A stretch of DNA of 64,000 nt from Collybiopsis luxurians FD-317 M1 (Eukaryota; Basidiomycota; Agaricomycetes; Agaricales; Omphalotaceae). The stretch covers positions 355,716-419,715 of the forward strand of contig KN834773.1 in assembly GCA_000827265.1 (NCBI GenBank), given 5' to 3'. Of this stretch, positions 1 to 12,565 are shown piece by piece; the stretch's first letter is position 1, and each line of letters begins with the position of its first letter. The notes below the pieces were generated by a model, which was not told the DNA's origin, searched no databases, and worked only from the letters and a program-made list of their open reading frames with translations. Made by a program: the position numbers and the translations under genes.

Positions 1-3000
1 GTATTAACCTAATATACTCAAGTACAGTATTTCAGTACAGTAAAGAGCTTATACATGTACATATAGTGTGTATATAGTATGGTATAATTATGATATACTT
101 GTTTTGACCATATGAAAATTATTTTGATTGTAGACAGCTCACAGAGTTGCATCATGTGACTTATGTCAAATTTCAGTTTCTATGAGTTATCTACAACTAA
201 GAAGGTGTCCTTGTCATGCATTTAGGATAGATTAAAGCATAGGTATATATATTCAATATAATTTTGCCTTATTTGGTAATATTTACAGCATCACTCCTCA
301 GGTATCCTTGGGATACCTGAGGTTTGTCCAGGATATTGGCATTTCCTAGGTCACCCAGGTCCCTCAGGTTGCTCCAGGTTGCCTCCTAGGTAACCTGAGG
401 CTCAGACCATTTTTCCTGATGCCAGCCCCAGCAAGCTTTGCACATTGTGCTGGTAGTGTGCATCTTGGATTGTTGAAGCCTTTTCCTTTGGAGTTGAGTT
501 CATCAAGAGACTGCATTCTATGTCGCAGAGGTGGTGGTCCATGACATTGCACAAGTGGGGCCAGTTAGATATCTTGTAAGATGAAGTTGTACATGGAAAC
601 ATTGATACTAAAATGAAGGGTATGAAAGGATCAGTATTCATTGTTTTCATTTGCAGTGAGCTCAACATCAGTGCTGTTCTACTGGTTGAGTTTCCCTTTA
701 CTGTCAAGGAGACTGAAGACAATGGCAATAGGTGGAAACAAAAAATGATAGCATTTATGAACAATGGCATTGTTTTTTAGTAGTACTGCCTGTATATGCC
801 AAGACATGGTGCTATGGGAATACAATTACTGTGAGCAAATTAGACTCTGGACTTGTACATGCCATGTGTGAAGTGCAATGGCCCACATCCCACAAGTATA
901 AGTAGAACAATGAAGCTGAAAATCCAATTACACAATGAGTATGAAAACACAAAAGACATAATATAAATGTGGAAACTGTGTATGTATGAGATCAATCAAG
1001 TATCCACAACAGCTACATCAATTGATGATCATATATCCTTTCAAAGAATTGTCTGGAAGCAGATTGAGCTTGAGTTTAATTAGATAGAGGCCAGAGATCC
1101 AAACTGTAAAGCACACACTTTATACCAGTCAATAAGAAGCTAAGGCCACTGCACTCATGCCCCTTTGCCCTTCATTGATTAGTTGGTATTGCAAAGGAAC
1201 TTGAACCTGCCATGTGTACATCCCATTGATTCCAAATCGGGACCAGAAGCAATTTGGCAAGAGCCAGAAATTTTTCATTCCTATGTATTAAAAATTTACC
1301 ATTCTCTACGAATTTCATAGTAAAAGCACCTGAGTTAATTACACCTCAAGTGAAAATAAATAATATGCAGTGACTACGAGGGAACCTTACTTGAGATCTT
1401 TATCCCCAGCCCATTAACTACTTTTACACAAAGGTGCTCAAGGGGAATCATTGACAATCACCTGTGATGATAAATTAGTTGTCACATGGTGGAACAGTGG
1501 TAATCCGTTCGATACACCACTATCAAGCACTGTTTGGTGTCATTTGGCAAGTGCATTGGTATGGAAAGCCGGAAGGCCTCGCTCATGTCAGAACTGTCAT
1601 TGGTCATGTGAGTCAATAGAATCTTGGTAATTGAGATATATACAGTAATAGGACCTCAAACACTCACTTTAATCAGTCCATCATTAATAACTGAGATAAC
1701 ACTGCAGTGGTAAAGCCTGCTACCTCTCCAAGTTGTGCTTCCATGTAATGAAAATAAGTATAAGGTTCATATCTTATGTCCATGGAGGGTTACATCTACT
1801 TAAGCATAAGCCATAGTGCTCCAACTGAGCTGAAAGGCTTCAACATTGCATAGAGCATGTAGTGCAATTGGTGTAGTGAATTATATTTAGGTGCAAAGTA
1901 AAATTGGTGATAAAATTTTGGGGCATTGAAAAGAACTCCAGATTATGTTGTCTACTGGCCATTTATATACTGTAATAATACAAATGTGGTACTTAAAGAT
2001 ATTCCAATGGCTGTGCGATAGGATAGAGGAATGGTGTCTGGTCATGACCAGTGGGTCTACCTTTAACATGATTTAATAATTCTGCATCCATACCAGTTGA
2101 TGCTTGCTTTGTTGTCAGCTCAGCATCAGTACCAGCTATACCCTCACTTGTATATCTCCAAACAATGTTTGCACTTGCTAGCCCTTGCAAAACTGCCAGC
2201 AAACAGAGCAAGCCTCAGACTCATTTGATGTGGATTTGGTGGGTTCAAGGAAAATAAAAGAGTGTACAGCATGCAATGCACATCTATATGTAAGGGCTGC
2301 AACTTGTGTCAGAAGTGGGAATGGCAGAAATTGCTATCACAAGTGGAAAATATTATTCGGAATCTTCATATATTCTTGTATATATATTGCAGGTGAGCAG
2401 AAGCCACCTGTTACACAAAACTCGAGGAATTGAGTCAATATTTAATGCAAGTTCTGTGTTGTTTGCTTAAGGCAATCAGTCAGGTAGCAAAACAATTCAG
2501 TACTAGCTACAGTTATTGAAAGCAGTATTTGTGCTAAAGTTTTAAAGATGAGCTAGAAAACACTATTGTGCAAGTATTAGCTCAAATGACAGCATCAAAA
2601 TAAAAGAATGACACACTGAGGTTCCTGCAAATTTCTATGGTGAGCCTGCTCCACCATACACCAGATTCCCCCTCAATTTGATCCTAAATTCTTAATGCTC
2701 AGTGTTATTAGAGAATTCATTGAGTGCTGCACAGGAATTTGATTCTCTGCAGAGAATTGTAGCTAGAAAGATAAGGGTGCAATGGTACTACCAATATGGT
2801 CATGTGGCAAGCTAACACAAAACCCACATAAACTGCACTTGGGAATCCAAACTGGGTTCAAGACTCAAGAGTATATGAGACCAGGCTCAATGCTGTTGGA
2901 GTACATCAGTCCATAGCAGTCTAAGTATTTTGTGCTTTGATGTTTCCCTTCATGATTCCATATCTACGATAGTTCCTTAGCAGTTTATTTATTCCTTTTT

Positions 3001-3842
3001 GGACCTTCTCTTTCTGGTGCTAGGTCTGATGTTTACTTCCTTCATTACAAAGTATACAGATATGAATACTACTTATAGCTGACCTACATATCCATATCAC
3101 CTCAGTTCATTTCCACATAACTGAGGTGAGTATTAAATTATTTCATTTATACTTCACATATTTACTGACTATCTATCTAGTACCTACATCTCTTAACAAG
3201 TAGATAGTAATATAGTTCATTTCTACACAACTAAGTACTTAGTATTTGTGTCTCTTGACAAAGGCTCCATACTTTGTATCTGCAAATAAAAATCTATTGA
3301 TATCAGGATTGTCCAGCCACTGCACATCTATAGCTACATACAGCATAAGTGCCACTTTATTAGTATATTTGATCCTATTGACTCATTCCACTTAAGTACT
3401 ATGCAGTAGTAACAATAATTTTATCAATCTTTCCATCTGTTGATTCTATACCCTCAAGATTCCTGCATATTGTCCAACAATATTCATGTGATGTAGACAA
3501 TGCTATTTGCCTTCAATTTTCCCTGTCCTGTGTATTTGACATTTGTTACTGGCAAGCAAAGCATGTCACTAGCATACTAGCAATAAGTCGCTAAAGATAA
3601 TCACACCCTGAGCATCTCAACTTCAGATCCAAGCTTGGATTAAATGAGCCCTATACCCATCCACATTTGTATATACTGTAATTTGTTCAAAGTTGACTCA
3701 AAAGCAATAAATTCAGTCAGAGGACTGCCTTGCATGTTAATCACCTACTTGTTCTTTGCCACTCATAACTTTAAACACCTGAGAAATTGTGTATCTTGCA
3801 ACTATTGAACTAGTCCAATGTCCATCTATCCATGCAAAAACC
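1..3842. other. AT-rich gene-poor flank of the KDZ transposon
   Basis: I see no convincing gene here. Open reading frames are short and show no recognisable motif. A stretch at about 300-415 is rich in CCTAGGT and CCTGAGG words and resembles other AGGTT/ACCTG-rich dispersed repeats in the window. Positions 849-897 match 20974-21020 in direct orientation. Positions 1560-1584 are an exact inverted copy of 19310-19334. CpG is rare, with TG and CA in its place. Confidence 0.6.
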
Positions 3843-3908
3843 CCATTAGCTTTGTTTGAACAAAACCTCAAAAAGGCCACAAATGGTTCAACAGTTCAAA
3901 CCATCCCT
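3843..3908 (+). repeat. Left terminal inverted repeat of the KDZ element
   Basis: Reads CCATTAGC at its outer edge, then TTTGAACAAA, AAAAAGGCCA and AACAGTTCAAAC inward. Its reverse complement aligns with 18395-18461 almost without gaps (one extra base near the inner end). Most mismatches in the inner half are C/T or A/G transitions, as expected from methylation-type decay. Confidence 0.75.
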
Positions 3909-4362
3909 TGGACCTTCAATATCGACAATATTACAAAAGATTAGATTATTTACAATAAGCCGATACAAAACTACATACAATGTTCACTTAAAAACAGCTG
4001 TTCAAACTGTTTGAACTCATTTACGAGGTAAATGCTCAGTCAAATGCAGCAGGACTTGACCAGCCATTCAAATGGTTCAAACAGTTCAAAATATCAGACA
4101 CAGAATAATTACTATAAACACGCTGTTTCGATTAGCTCTAACAGTTTGAACCATTCTGGACACTTACAGAACCCAAAATCTGTCGGCCCTTGCCCTTGAA
4201 AATGGTTTGAACCGTTTAAACACAGTTCAGGCGCAACCACAAATGACAGCATATAAACTGTTCAAACTGTTCTGAATCTGATTAGAGAGCCAAAAACAAA
4301 AAGAAGGCCCTCGGAAATGGTTTGAACCATTTAAACACAGTTCAGGCCCAGCCAAAAATTGA
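3880..4362. repeat. Left subterminal array of TTCAAAC/GTTTGAA palindromes
   Basis: A perfect palindrome TTCAAACTGTTTGAA sits at 4001-4015. Related half-sites or variants occur near 3886, 4063, 4137, 4203, 4259 and 4319. A longer unit (GGTTTGAACCRTTTAAAC followed by ACAGTTCAGGC) is repeated directly at about 4203 and 4319, 116 bp apart. Such arrays in DNA transposons usually bind the transposase. The same word recurs at the other end of the element (18.06-18.29 kb), which ties the two ends together. Confidence 0.75.
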
Positions 4363-5642
4363 CAGGGCACATGAACCACTCACCTCATTACAGTAAATCC
4401 CATTCAACCTATTGATATTTACCAATACACCATGGGGTTCCTGCTTTCAAATCAAATAGTGATTCAAATATGTTAATGACTCACTGGGATGAACTGGGTA
4501 CTACTGATTGGGATATATTAATCTACACTCTCAAGTCCGTGATTGAGTACTCTATTTAGACAGTTCCATGCGCAAAAATGTATGACACTTACTAGGGTCT
4601 CCATGTCTCCATTGTAATGAACTCCAATCCAATAAGATGCACATTTCAACTGGTCCAGGGGACTGGTGGTAGGAATTTGAGCTAACAGGATTGAAGGCAG
4701 CTTGGTGAACGAGTGGTAATGGGATGAGGTTTGGTGATGGTTAGTAGCGAAACTGAGTCAAGGTGGTAGCGAGGTGAAACAAAAAAGAAAAAACAATAAT
4801 CTAAATGACAAAGCACCCTCTGTTCTTCATCATTCTTTAGCTATTGTTAGTCTCAAAACTGCAACAAAAAAGAGCAAATGACTAGACTGTCCAAAAATAC
4901 CATGATGCGTGGTCTTTCCTGTAAAGATGGACCCAGTTCCGTACTTTCCACCTTATCATGACAGCGATGGTTTGGAGTATGATAGTGAGGAATCGCAGTC
5001 TGATGCTAGTTGTGACCATTGAATTGCTACATTTTCATTGTATTAACTTCCTACTGTACTGACCCAATCATTTATCTCTATGCCCACCATTCGACCAATT
5101 AGTGCCTGGCAGTTAATGTAGTGAATCCACTTGCATTGTGTGAATCTGAGAACAAGCTATGTATCTTTTCTTTTGTCTTGCCAAAAGACCATTTTGCTCC
5201 TGAATAACTAATTCTAAGGTCGCCACTCAATTCACTTTGACCACCTGAAAACTACAAAAGAGACTCACCGATTGATGTTCACGTAAATTCTACCAATCTA
5301 TCCCATCACCTATGACTCCATTCAATCACCCTGCCTCTCGAGTCAACCTTCTGGATGATTTTGCCCAAAGCGAGACTGCCTAGGTCCTATTCAAAATATT
5401 GTACCACTTGTCAGAACTAAACAATGACACTGAGAGCTTCTGGAGGTTTGTTCAGTTTGTCAGATGCCACAATAATGGTGCCTCAGGGAAGCACTGCATT
5501 AGTGTCAGCATAGGCGCAAAAAATGTCAAGGATTGGATGAAAGTTACATTCCAGGTTTGTTCCAGTTCAGAGCTCATTCTGGAATATGCTAATGAAGTCT
5601 CCTTAGGGTTGTGGTAATGGTGACTGCCATGGATGGCGCCAC

Positions 5643-6392
5643 TTGAGCTGGTCTCCTGACTGTAAACTTGAAGTGTTACAAATCTTTGTCCCCTGGTATA
5701 TCGCTTCCCAGCCGCCAGTCACCAAACTTGAGAAGCTGCAGCATGAGCTTTCTGCCATAGTGCAAGATGGGTTGAGAAACAAGGACCGCCAAACTCTTCA
5801 CAAGCTCCTTGGAGACACTATCACCAACCAAGCTCGAAAGAAAGCGGGCAAAACTCTGGGCCAAAAGAAATGGTCCAGGAAGCCCCTGACTGTCCAGTCC
5901 TCTCCTGTGCACAGTATCCACAGAGAGGATTCTTGTGAGGTCCAATCCTCTCCTGCCAGGCCCCTTAAATGGAAGTGAGATGAAGCGAATATCCACAATG
6001 ATCAAATCCTCTCAGTCAAATGCAGGGCAAAAGGAAAAGCTGACCAGGAGGTTATTGAGCTAACCGACGACGACAAAGAAGAGGCTCCCTTTTTCAAATC
6101 TGCCCAGTCCAGCATCCTCTCCCAACTCAATAGCTTGAGTGGAATGCCTGTGACTGGCCCCATTCACCCCAAACCACAACCCTTCCCACTTGCAACATCT
6201 ATTGCAGGCCCTTCAACCATGTTAGATTCCTCCTTAGTCCCCCGCACCTTTGGCAGAAATGATACTTTGTTCGAGTATGTGGAGGGTATCAATGTTTGGC
6301 TGGACCAGGACAAGCCTCTTACTCCCGTGGAGCTGGATATCTTAGAGAATTTGATGAAAAGCCTGGAGAGAAAGGGTGTAGGTCTAATGTAA
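5643..6392 (+). pseudogene. Cargo gene 1 of the KDZ element, unknown function, one in-frame TGA
   Basis: One frame runs from 5643 to 6392, broken only by TGA at 5976-5978. I do not recognise the family. The first 110 residues are basic (KARKKAGK-like patches). After the stop there is an acidic motif VIELTDDD, the shape of a SUMO-interacting motif, then a proline-rich stretch and a hydrophilic tail ending VGLM. A short frame at 5399-5617 may be an upstream exon. The stop follows a Lys-Trp-Lys run and fits CGA to TGA decay of an arginine codon. It lies between the left end array and the divergent gene pair at 7.5-7.8 kb. Confidence 0.45.
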
Positions 6393-6973
6393 ATGAATAT
6401 ATTCAGTACCTGACATAAGAAATGACGAACTGGTCTTTGAATAAGTTGCATTCAACAACTTCTTGAATACATTATCTGACCCAAGTCGGACATTCCTCAT
6501 GCAACCACAGTCGCAGAAGTTCATCAGGCTAGTGCACAGAATAAAAGAGCGAAGAGGGAGAGCTCAAGAAGAAGGGGACAGAAACCACAGTCAAGGGTTT
6601 GACAGTGTGGTTTCTGTCCTGGGAATACAGTATCTAATCTTGAATCTTCTATCTAATCTCCTATCATGTGCCAAGGTCCTGTCTATCAGTGCTGTCATCG
6701 GCATAGACACCTGTATCCAAGCTTGTCTTACTACTACCAACTTACTAGTACCGATGACATTGACAATGACCTTTCTGAGGTGACTCAGGTTGCCTCACCT
6801 GCAACTGTGGTTGCTGGTATAATCATTCTTTGAATCTTCAGAGCCACTCATTTGCTCAACTCAACATCACAAGTCAATATCCGGGGTCAACTCAATCCCA
6901 CAGAAATTATTTCTGGAAGAGCAAAGGTACATATAGCATTTTGCATATAGTTTCTAATGAGCGGGTCTATTTA

Positions 6974-7549
6974 TTACTCTTCTTCAAATTTTGCTAGCTC
7001 AATATTCAAGTGATCTCTCAACTCTTGTAGCTGTTGGGCAATCTCAACATCCAACATCCACTCATCCATTGCTGCTTCTGAAATCTGAGTACATGCCTTC
7101 TTCAATGCCCTCACTGCTTGCCAGCGTGGGCTACATGTCCTCATCCAGCTGAGGAATCTACCTTCTAGGGCAAGAAGTTCATGAGGGTTCCACACGAGAT
7201 GATCTGGTTTGTTCTGGTGAATGCATGCCTTGCAACGCTGTTTGTGAAAAGGTGTGAGTTCAATTCTCATGTTTCAAGCACACATAAAACTCACCCTGAG
7301 GGAAAGTGTGCCTTTTTCACTAGGCTTGATCAGCCCCAAGTTGACAGAAAATTTGTGCTTGGTGCTTCCATCAATGCAAGTGACAAATTCTTTGACCTTG
7401 GTGGACCCGGTCTCTCTCTCCCTGGCAAGGATGAGTCCACTGAGAGTGCAAGCCAAAGGATGGATTGACACAAAGTTCGGCAGAAACTGGATGAAGGTGG
7501 GGTTCTCCTCAAAGTATGCTTTCCATCTAGAAGCTGATTTGGATGGCAT
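6974..7549 (-). CDS. Cargo gene 2: ~172-residue protein with a Cys-x2-Cys motif, unknown function
   Basis: Two exons, 7549-7295 and 7237-6974, are separated by a 57-nt phase-0 intron (donor GTGAGT, acceptor CAAACAG) that contains the only in-frame stop. The start at 7549 is the first true ATG. The product begins MPSKSASRWKAYFEENPTF. It has an arginine-rich RERETG patch, then RCKACIHQNKPDHLVW (a Cys-x2-Cys pair) and a helical, coiled-coil-like end (AQQLQELRDHLNIELAKFEE). I recognise it only as a type of short protein repeated in Agaricomycete genomes; its function is unknown. It is divergent from the gene at 7807 with 257 bp between starts and lies antisense to the transposase. Unlike its neighbours it carries no premature stop. 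Confidence 0.55.
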
Positions 7550-7806
7550 TGTAGGAACTGTTGCTGATAAGGTTAAGGAGTGGTCTTTATCCTTGTGCAA
7601 CTCATTGGTGAGCTTTTGTATCTATTTTGTGGCTGGTCCAACTCATCTCCTTCCAAAAACAGCAGCAGATTTTTGTTTGCTCGACATTATTGTCTCACAC
7701 TGGACCCTTTCACTTTGACCGTTGGCATTAAAAACTGGCAATGTAATCATCCCCATCCCTATTGTCTCTACTCAAACCATACACATCTCTTCGAATTTCC
7801 AAGAAC

Positions 7807-8262
7807 ATGGAGACTCCCAATACGTCCACCCCCATCCTACCCCCTCTCCAACCACCTAATGCACCTTCAAGCAGTCTCCGACACCAGTCTTCGTTTGTTC
7901 ATATTCACAATGGTGCTGGTCACTCTGACAATGACGCTTTGGGTTCTGGTCCTTCTAAATGCCTTTGTAAGGACAAAGACACAACTGAGTCAGCTCCCAA
8001 ATGCTTGAAGACATCTTATCGCAACTCTGGAACTGTTATGAGTATGTCAATGTCTGCAGCAGAGGACTCTGTAACCTTTTCCTGTCCTTCGCGCCATTAT
8101 GATGCGGCAAGGAAACAGCAGCTCCTTGATGACATTGCTCATGTAAAGGCCACCGCCCAGGACCTTGGGCACAAATCTTCTATTTTGTGGAGCAAGGATG
8201 CAGATGATGCTGCCTTAGAGGCTCTTTTGGATTTAAAGGAAATACTTAACACCTTTGCCTAG
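7807..8262 (+). CDS. Cargo gene 3: ~151-residue Ser/Pro-rich protein, unknown function
   Basis: An uninterrupted frame starts at ATG 7807 (METPNTSTPILPPLQ). The first third is Ser/Pro/Asn-rich and probably disordered. A Lys/Cys patch follows (SKCLCKDKD), then a helical C-terminal third (QQLLDDIAHVKATAQD and ALEALLDLKEILNTF). I recognise no family. Its start faces that of the minus-strand gene at 7549, so the pair probably shares a 257-bp promoter region. The plus-strand transposase begins about 470 bp downstream. It could be an exon of a longer gene, since no terminator or poly(A) signal is evident. Confidence 0.4.
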   Translation: METPNTSTPILPPLQPPNAPSSSLRHQSSFVHIHNGAGHSDNDALGSGPSKCLCKDKDTTESAPKCLKTSYRNSGTVMSMSMSAAEDSVTFSCPSRHYDAARKQQLLDDIAHVKATAQDLGHKSSILWSKDADDAALEALLDLKEILNTFA

Positions 8263-8732
8263 TCTCAAATGTACTTCATTCCCACAGCTCACCTCTGTGC
8301 AGTTTACTATGTTACAATACTCATGTACTTAGGTATTCTCTCATCTGGTAGTTTGACAAATATGGTAGTAGCTGGTATCAACATTTTGTGTAGTCTTCTC
8401 AATCACATTTGTGCTATCAATATACTCGCAAAATCCATTAATGTGTTCATAATTTGGTAGCTGGGCAATGAAAATGATGAAGAGAATCAAATGCATCCTG
8501 GACAGTCACCGGCCCACAATTTAACCTTGTCTCCTATTCCCATTCATCACCCATTCACAATGGTGCCTGAGGGTGCCCTCACCACAACTTGCAGTTGTTG
8601 GTATAATCTCCTACTGTATACTGAGAGGTGCGAGTGGTGTCTAAACAAATTGTGATACTTAGGTGCGCTCAAGTTACTGACTATCTGAACATCAAACTCA
8701 TAGAAACTTTCAGATGTTCTTCTCCTGTTGCA

Positions 8733-11700
8733 ATGTCAGGCAGACAAGACCAGAGAAAATGGCGCCAGGAGCTCAACTATCAGGCCACACAACAGGCCAT
8801 TAAGGCTCCCCCCAAAGTAAAATGGACAGGGCTTCCCCTTGTGCTTGACACCAAATCAGATCTATCGCCTAGGCCAAATAAAAAAGCTCAGGTCATCTTG
8901 GACTCCGAATCAGATGTGTCCAGCTCAGTCCCAGCAGTTGCCTCCAATCCGCAGGTCGCAGATATCATGGAGCTCCCACAGGAATCAGAAGAATGGATTC
9001 AACAAGATTTGGAACCACCACCAGAAGACCCTAATCAGACGAAGAAGACTCAGGTGAATTTTTTATACCCATCTCATACCTGTTGCTGTTGACAGTAGTC
9101 TTTTAGACTGCCGAAAACCTCACCGACTTTGTTGCAGCGTTCCCGCAACTTCTTCACCACATTCTATCAGGCGAGGTTGGTGAGGAAGTGGACAATCTTT
9201 GCTCGTGTGGGTCAGGTCAAAGCCGGCATTACAACTGTAGGGATTGCTTCTTGTATCAGCCTTCTTGTGAGAAGTGCTTTCTGGAATGACACTCAAATAA
9301 TCCATTTCACTGGGCCAGAGTGTGGAGACCTGGTGAGGGATACTACCAGAAAATGGATATCTCCATTCTGAAAAACTCATCCTACAACATCCACCTCTGT
9401 TCTGATGGTTCAAGCTGTGCATATTGTGGAAATCCGCACTTAATGACAGTAGTTCACACCAATGGGATACACGGCACAAGAGTCAGTTACTGTTTCCATG
9501 ACAGGGAGCCAGACGCTATTGAGCAGCTCATGAGAGCTCATTTGTTTCTGATGATCTTGAAGGATCCAGGCACTGTTGTTACATTCCACGCCCTTGATGA
9601 CTTTCACAAGCACAACTTGGTTTCCAAGAAGGCTGCATATGACTATGTGGGAACTCTTTGTCATCTGACAGACGGCTGCTTCACCGCTAAAATTCCAGTA
9701 AATCATGCCAATTACAGTCCTCCTTGAATGGACTACTTATATGTTTGCTAGGATCCTAATGCAAAATTTCTTATGGCTGCTTGCATATGGCGACAATTAT
9801 GCTTAGAAAAATGGACTGGTCAAGCCTACAATCTCACTGCTGAATTCCCTCACCGAACGCCGAACTCCCTTATCACCTTCTGTCCCGCCTGTCCTGAGGA
9901 CAGTTTCAATATGGAGCCAAATTGGGAAAAGACTCCTTCACTCTACAGGTATGTTAGATCTTCATTGGATAGACAGCTCAGCCAACTATCATGACTTTAC
10001 AGACATATGAATCAAGTCCTGTATGGCCTCGATGGTAATTTCCATACAGGACAATATACTAAAAACATGGACCCGGATGACATCACACTCGAGACCGTCA
10101 ATGGAATTGGATATTTTCCAGATCAAGTTGAGGTAGAACAATATCTGAACAAGACACCTGAGGTCCAAGAGGTGCGTTTGCTCACTACTCCATTCTTCAA
10201 TACATTGAGCTAATTTTATAAGCTAGAAATCCACTTGTAATTACTTGAACATTGTTAATAATCAAAACAAAAAAAAATTCAAAAACATGAAATACTCTGG
10301 GGTGGTTAATATGACATGTTCACATATCATTATATGCTTGTCAATGAATCTCAAGGCTGGCAAAGGGTGTGCTCCATTGACCTATACTCCTTGATTATCC
10401 ATGGCTGATAGATGTTATACAATAGCTTTGGGTACATGGATTACTGCCTGAAGCATGGGCTCGCTCATACTCGCCATGGCCATGATTCGCATCACATCAG
10501 CTTCTGCAATATCGGTCTATCCTATGACTGTAATTGTCAGTACTGTGTCAATCTTTGAGCTCGCTTCGCTGCCAACTTTCCAGAATTACTTCCTGTAATA
10601 GACAAAATATGCTCATCCATACCAGCTCTACACATTGAAGATCACAAAGATTCATGTAAATATAATTTTAACTCAGCCTACATACCAAATGTTGGCCACT
10701 TTCAGGGCAAATGGGTGGAGCAGCCCTGGATTGAGCTCAACCAACTTTCAGGGGCCAACTTACAAATGAATACTGGCCATTGTATGGGAGTGCTAATGGC
10801 CCACTACACATACTGGAATTGGGTGAAAATCACACGCATGGCAATGACCCTGAAGTCAAGATATCAGGAAGCCACACAACTCTTTCAAGAAAAGTGAGAA
10901 GCTTTTATTTCAATATGCATTCACTACCACAATAGGAGATCGGAGTGGGAACAGATGTTGGCAAAAGCCAAGCGTCATCCTCAAAATGGCATAGTGAAGA
11001 ATATCTATCAACATCAAGAAGAAGGTATGATTATCTACCACATATTTTGTCCATTGAATTGGATTAACTTGAAATAGTTCCATCTAAGGAAAAGGCATAC
11101 CTTTCACTACTCACACTCAACATGTGGCCAAAAATGACCAACGATGAAGGGAATCTTGAGCTTTTCCTTGTCCAACAGGGCTTAGTGATTCAGCACATGC
11201 AGTATGTTGCTTTGTTTCATATAAAGAGGAGATACTGATTTTTGTAGAGAACGAATTTGGGGCAAATCCCAGCTGAAAGCTCAAACGGAGACCATACTCA
11301 AGGACATCTGTGGAGGTCGGGCAAAGTTATCCCAAGAGATTCAAATGTTCTGAGAGACACAAACCATGGTCATGCCCAGTGTCATTGATCTCATTAATAA
11401 CCTCTCCTCGTGTGAGGTGGAGGATGAAAAGCTGTATCTTCCTTCTGATCTGACCATGTTGGAGCATAGTATTCTCAAGGTGGACAATCTAGTCACAATT
11501 GAGGTAAAATTGCGTGAAGGGGAGGTGTACGACAGTATCAAAGCTGTTCAGAATGTGGCCAAAACCTTTTCGATTACACATGCTGCGAAGAATGCAAATG
11601 AGCAGGGGACAAACAGAGCCACCAGGGCAACTCAATTGCTTCACAAGATTGAAATTGAATGGGACTGTTGTATCAACGATTACATGCGGGCTCGTCAAGC

Positions 11701-12565
11701 TCTGATTGAGCTCAGAGGTGCTAAGCCTGAGGAGCTTCCACCTCGACAGCTAGGGGATTCTCGCTGTACAGATGGACAGCTCTACACGATTACATTCCGA
11801 GCTGACAAGGGAGGGGAGTCTGGTGAAGAGGCAGATGTTGGAGGTGACAACGACATACCTTCAGGAATTGATCCTAGCTCAGCTGGCACTCATAATATGC
11901 AATGAGCTTGTCCAATACGTTTGTATCTCATGCAATCTCTGTCTATTTCAGCTAACAAATGTATGGGTTTCAGGTACAAAACAATGAAAGGAGAAGCAAC
12001 TCGGGGATCCAAAGCAAGACAGTTGGATTTGGACACAGAGGCTACAATTTGGCATGGGTAATTTGACTGAGCTCTCCAAGTTTGAGGCTGAAGGTAGGTT
12101 GTAGTTGGTTGTGTAGGGCTCTTTGATGCACTTACTGGATGTTCAACAGTGGATCAAATTACATATTTTTGGGCCAAGGCAGACATGGAATGATGGCAAG
12201 AAGAACTAGAAAAAGTTCATGCCGATTTCTTAAACTGTCAAAGAGCCTTCACTCAGATGTATGAGGCATGGGCTAAGATGGCTGATCATAAAGCAGGTCC
12301 AAGTTCGCCTCATCGTCATACTGGCTGGTCATTGGGTCATGAAGCCTACGCAAGAAAACAGTCGCTAATGTATAAGCAACTACGGCAAGATCTAGAAGAA
12401 GGCTGCAAGAGTTGTAACTTCAAAGCAGTGCCACCTGAAAAGATATTAGTGGACCTGCTGGAGGAAAAATGGGCTGTCAGAGCTAATGAAGATCAAGCAT
12501 TCATCACTCAGGAGCTTGAGAAGATTAAACATTGGATGGCCGCAATGGACTCAATTATGCAGTAA
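8733..12565 (+). pseudogene. KDZ (Kyakuja-Dileera-Zisupton) superfamily transposase, decayed
   Basis: Exon 1 starts at ATG 8733 (MSGRQDQRKW) and ends at 9053. Introns at 9054-9106 and 9698-9751, and one starting near 9948, have good GT-AG borders. The second exon carries the cysteine cluster that precedes the KDZ catalytic core (LCSCGSG, NCRDCF, PSCEKCF) and then TNGIHGTRVSYC. Later exons give FCPACPEDSFNMEPNW, LYGLDGNF (a likely catalytic Asp), KFKNMKYSGVVNMTCSH, LSYDCNCQY, HIEDHKDSCKYNFN, NVGHFQGKWVEQPWIELN and YTYWNWVKI. The last two exons (11.4-11.9 and 12.15-12.56) supply the helical tail (REGEVYDSIKAVQNVAKTF, GHEAYARKQSLMYKQL). Stops TGA at 9287, 10556 and 12191 break it. This is the enzyme expected to move the whole 14.6-kb element by a DDE-type cut-and-paste reaction in the nucleus. 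The family call is firm from motif order; exact exon joints in 10.2-11.3 kb are not. Confidence 0.88.

Noticed and set aside
402..770. A 122-residue minus-strand frame as a gene
   Set aside because: No motif, biased composition and AT-rich repeat context.
3880..4362. CRISPR-like spaced repeats
   Set aside because: The host is eukaryotic, spacing is irregular, and the same palindromes occur at the opposite end of a transposon.
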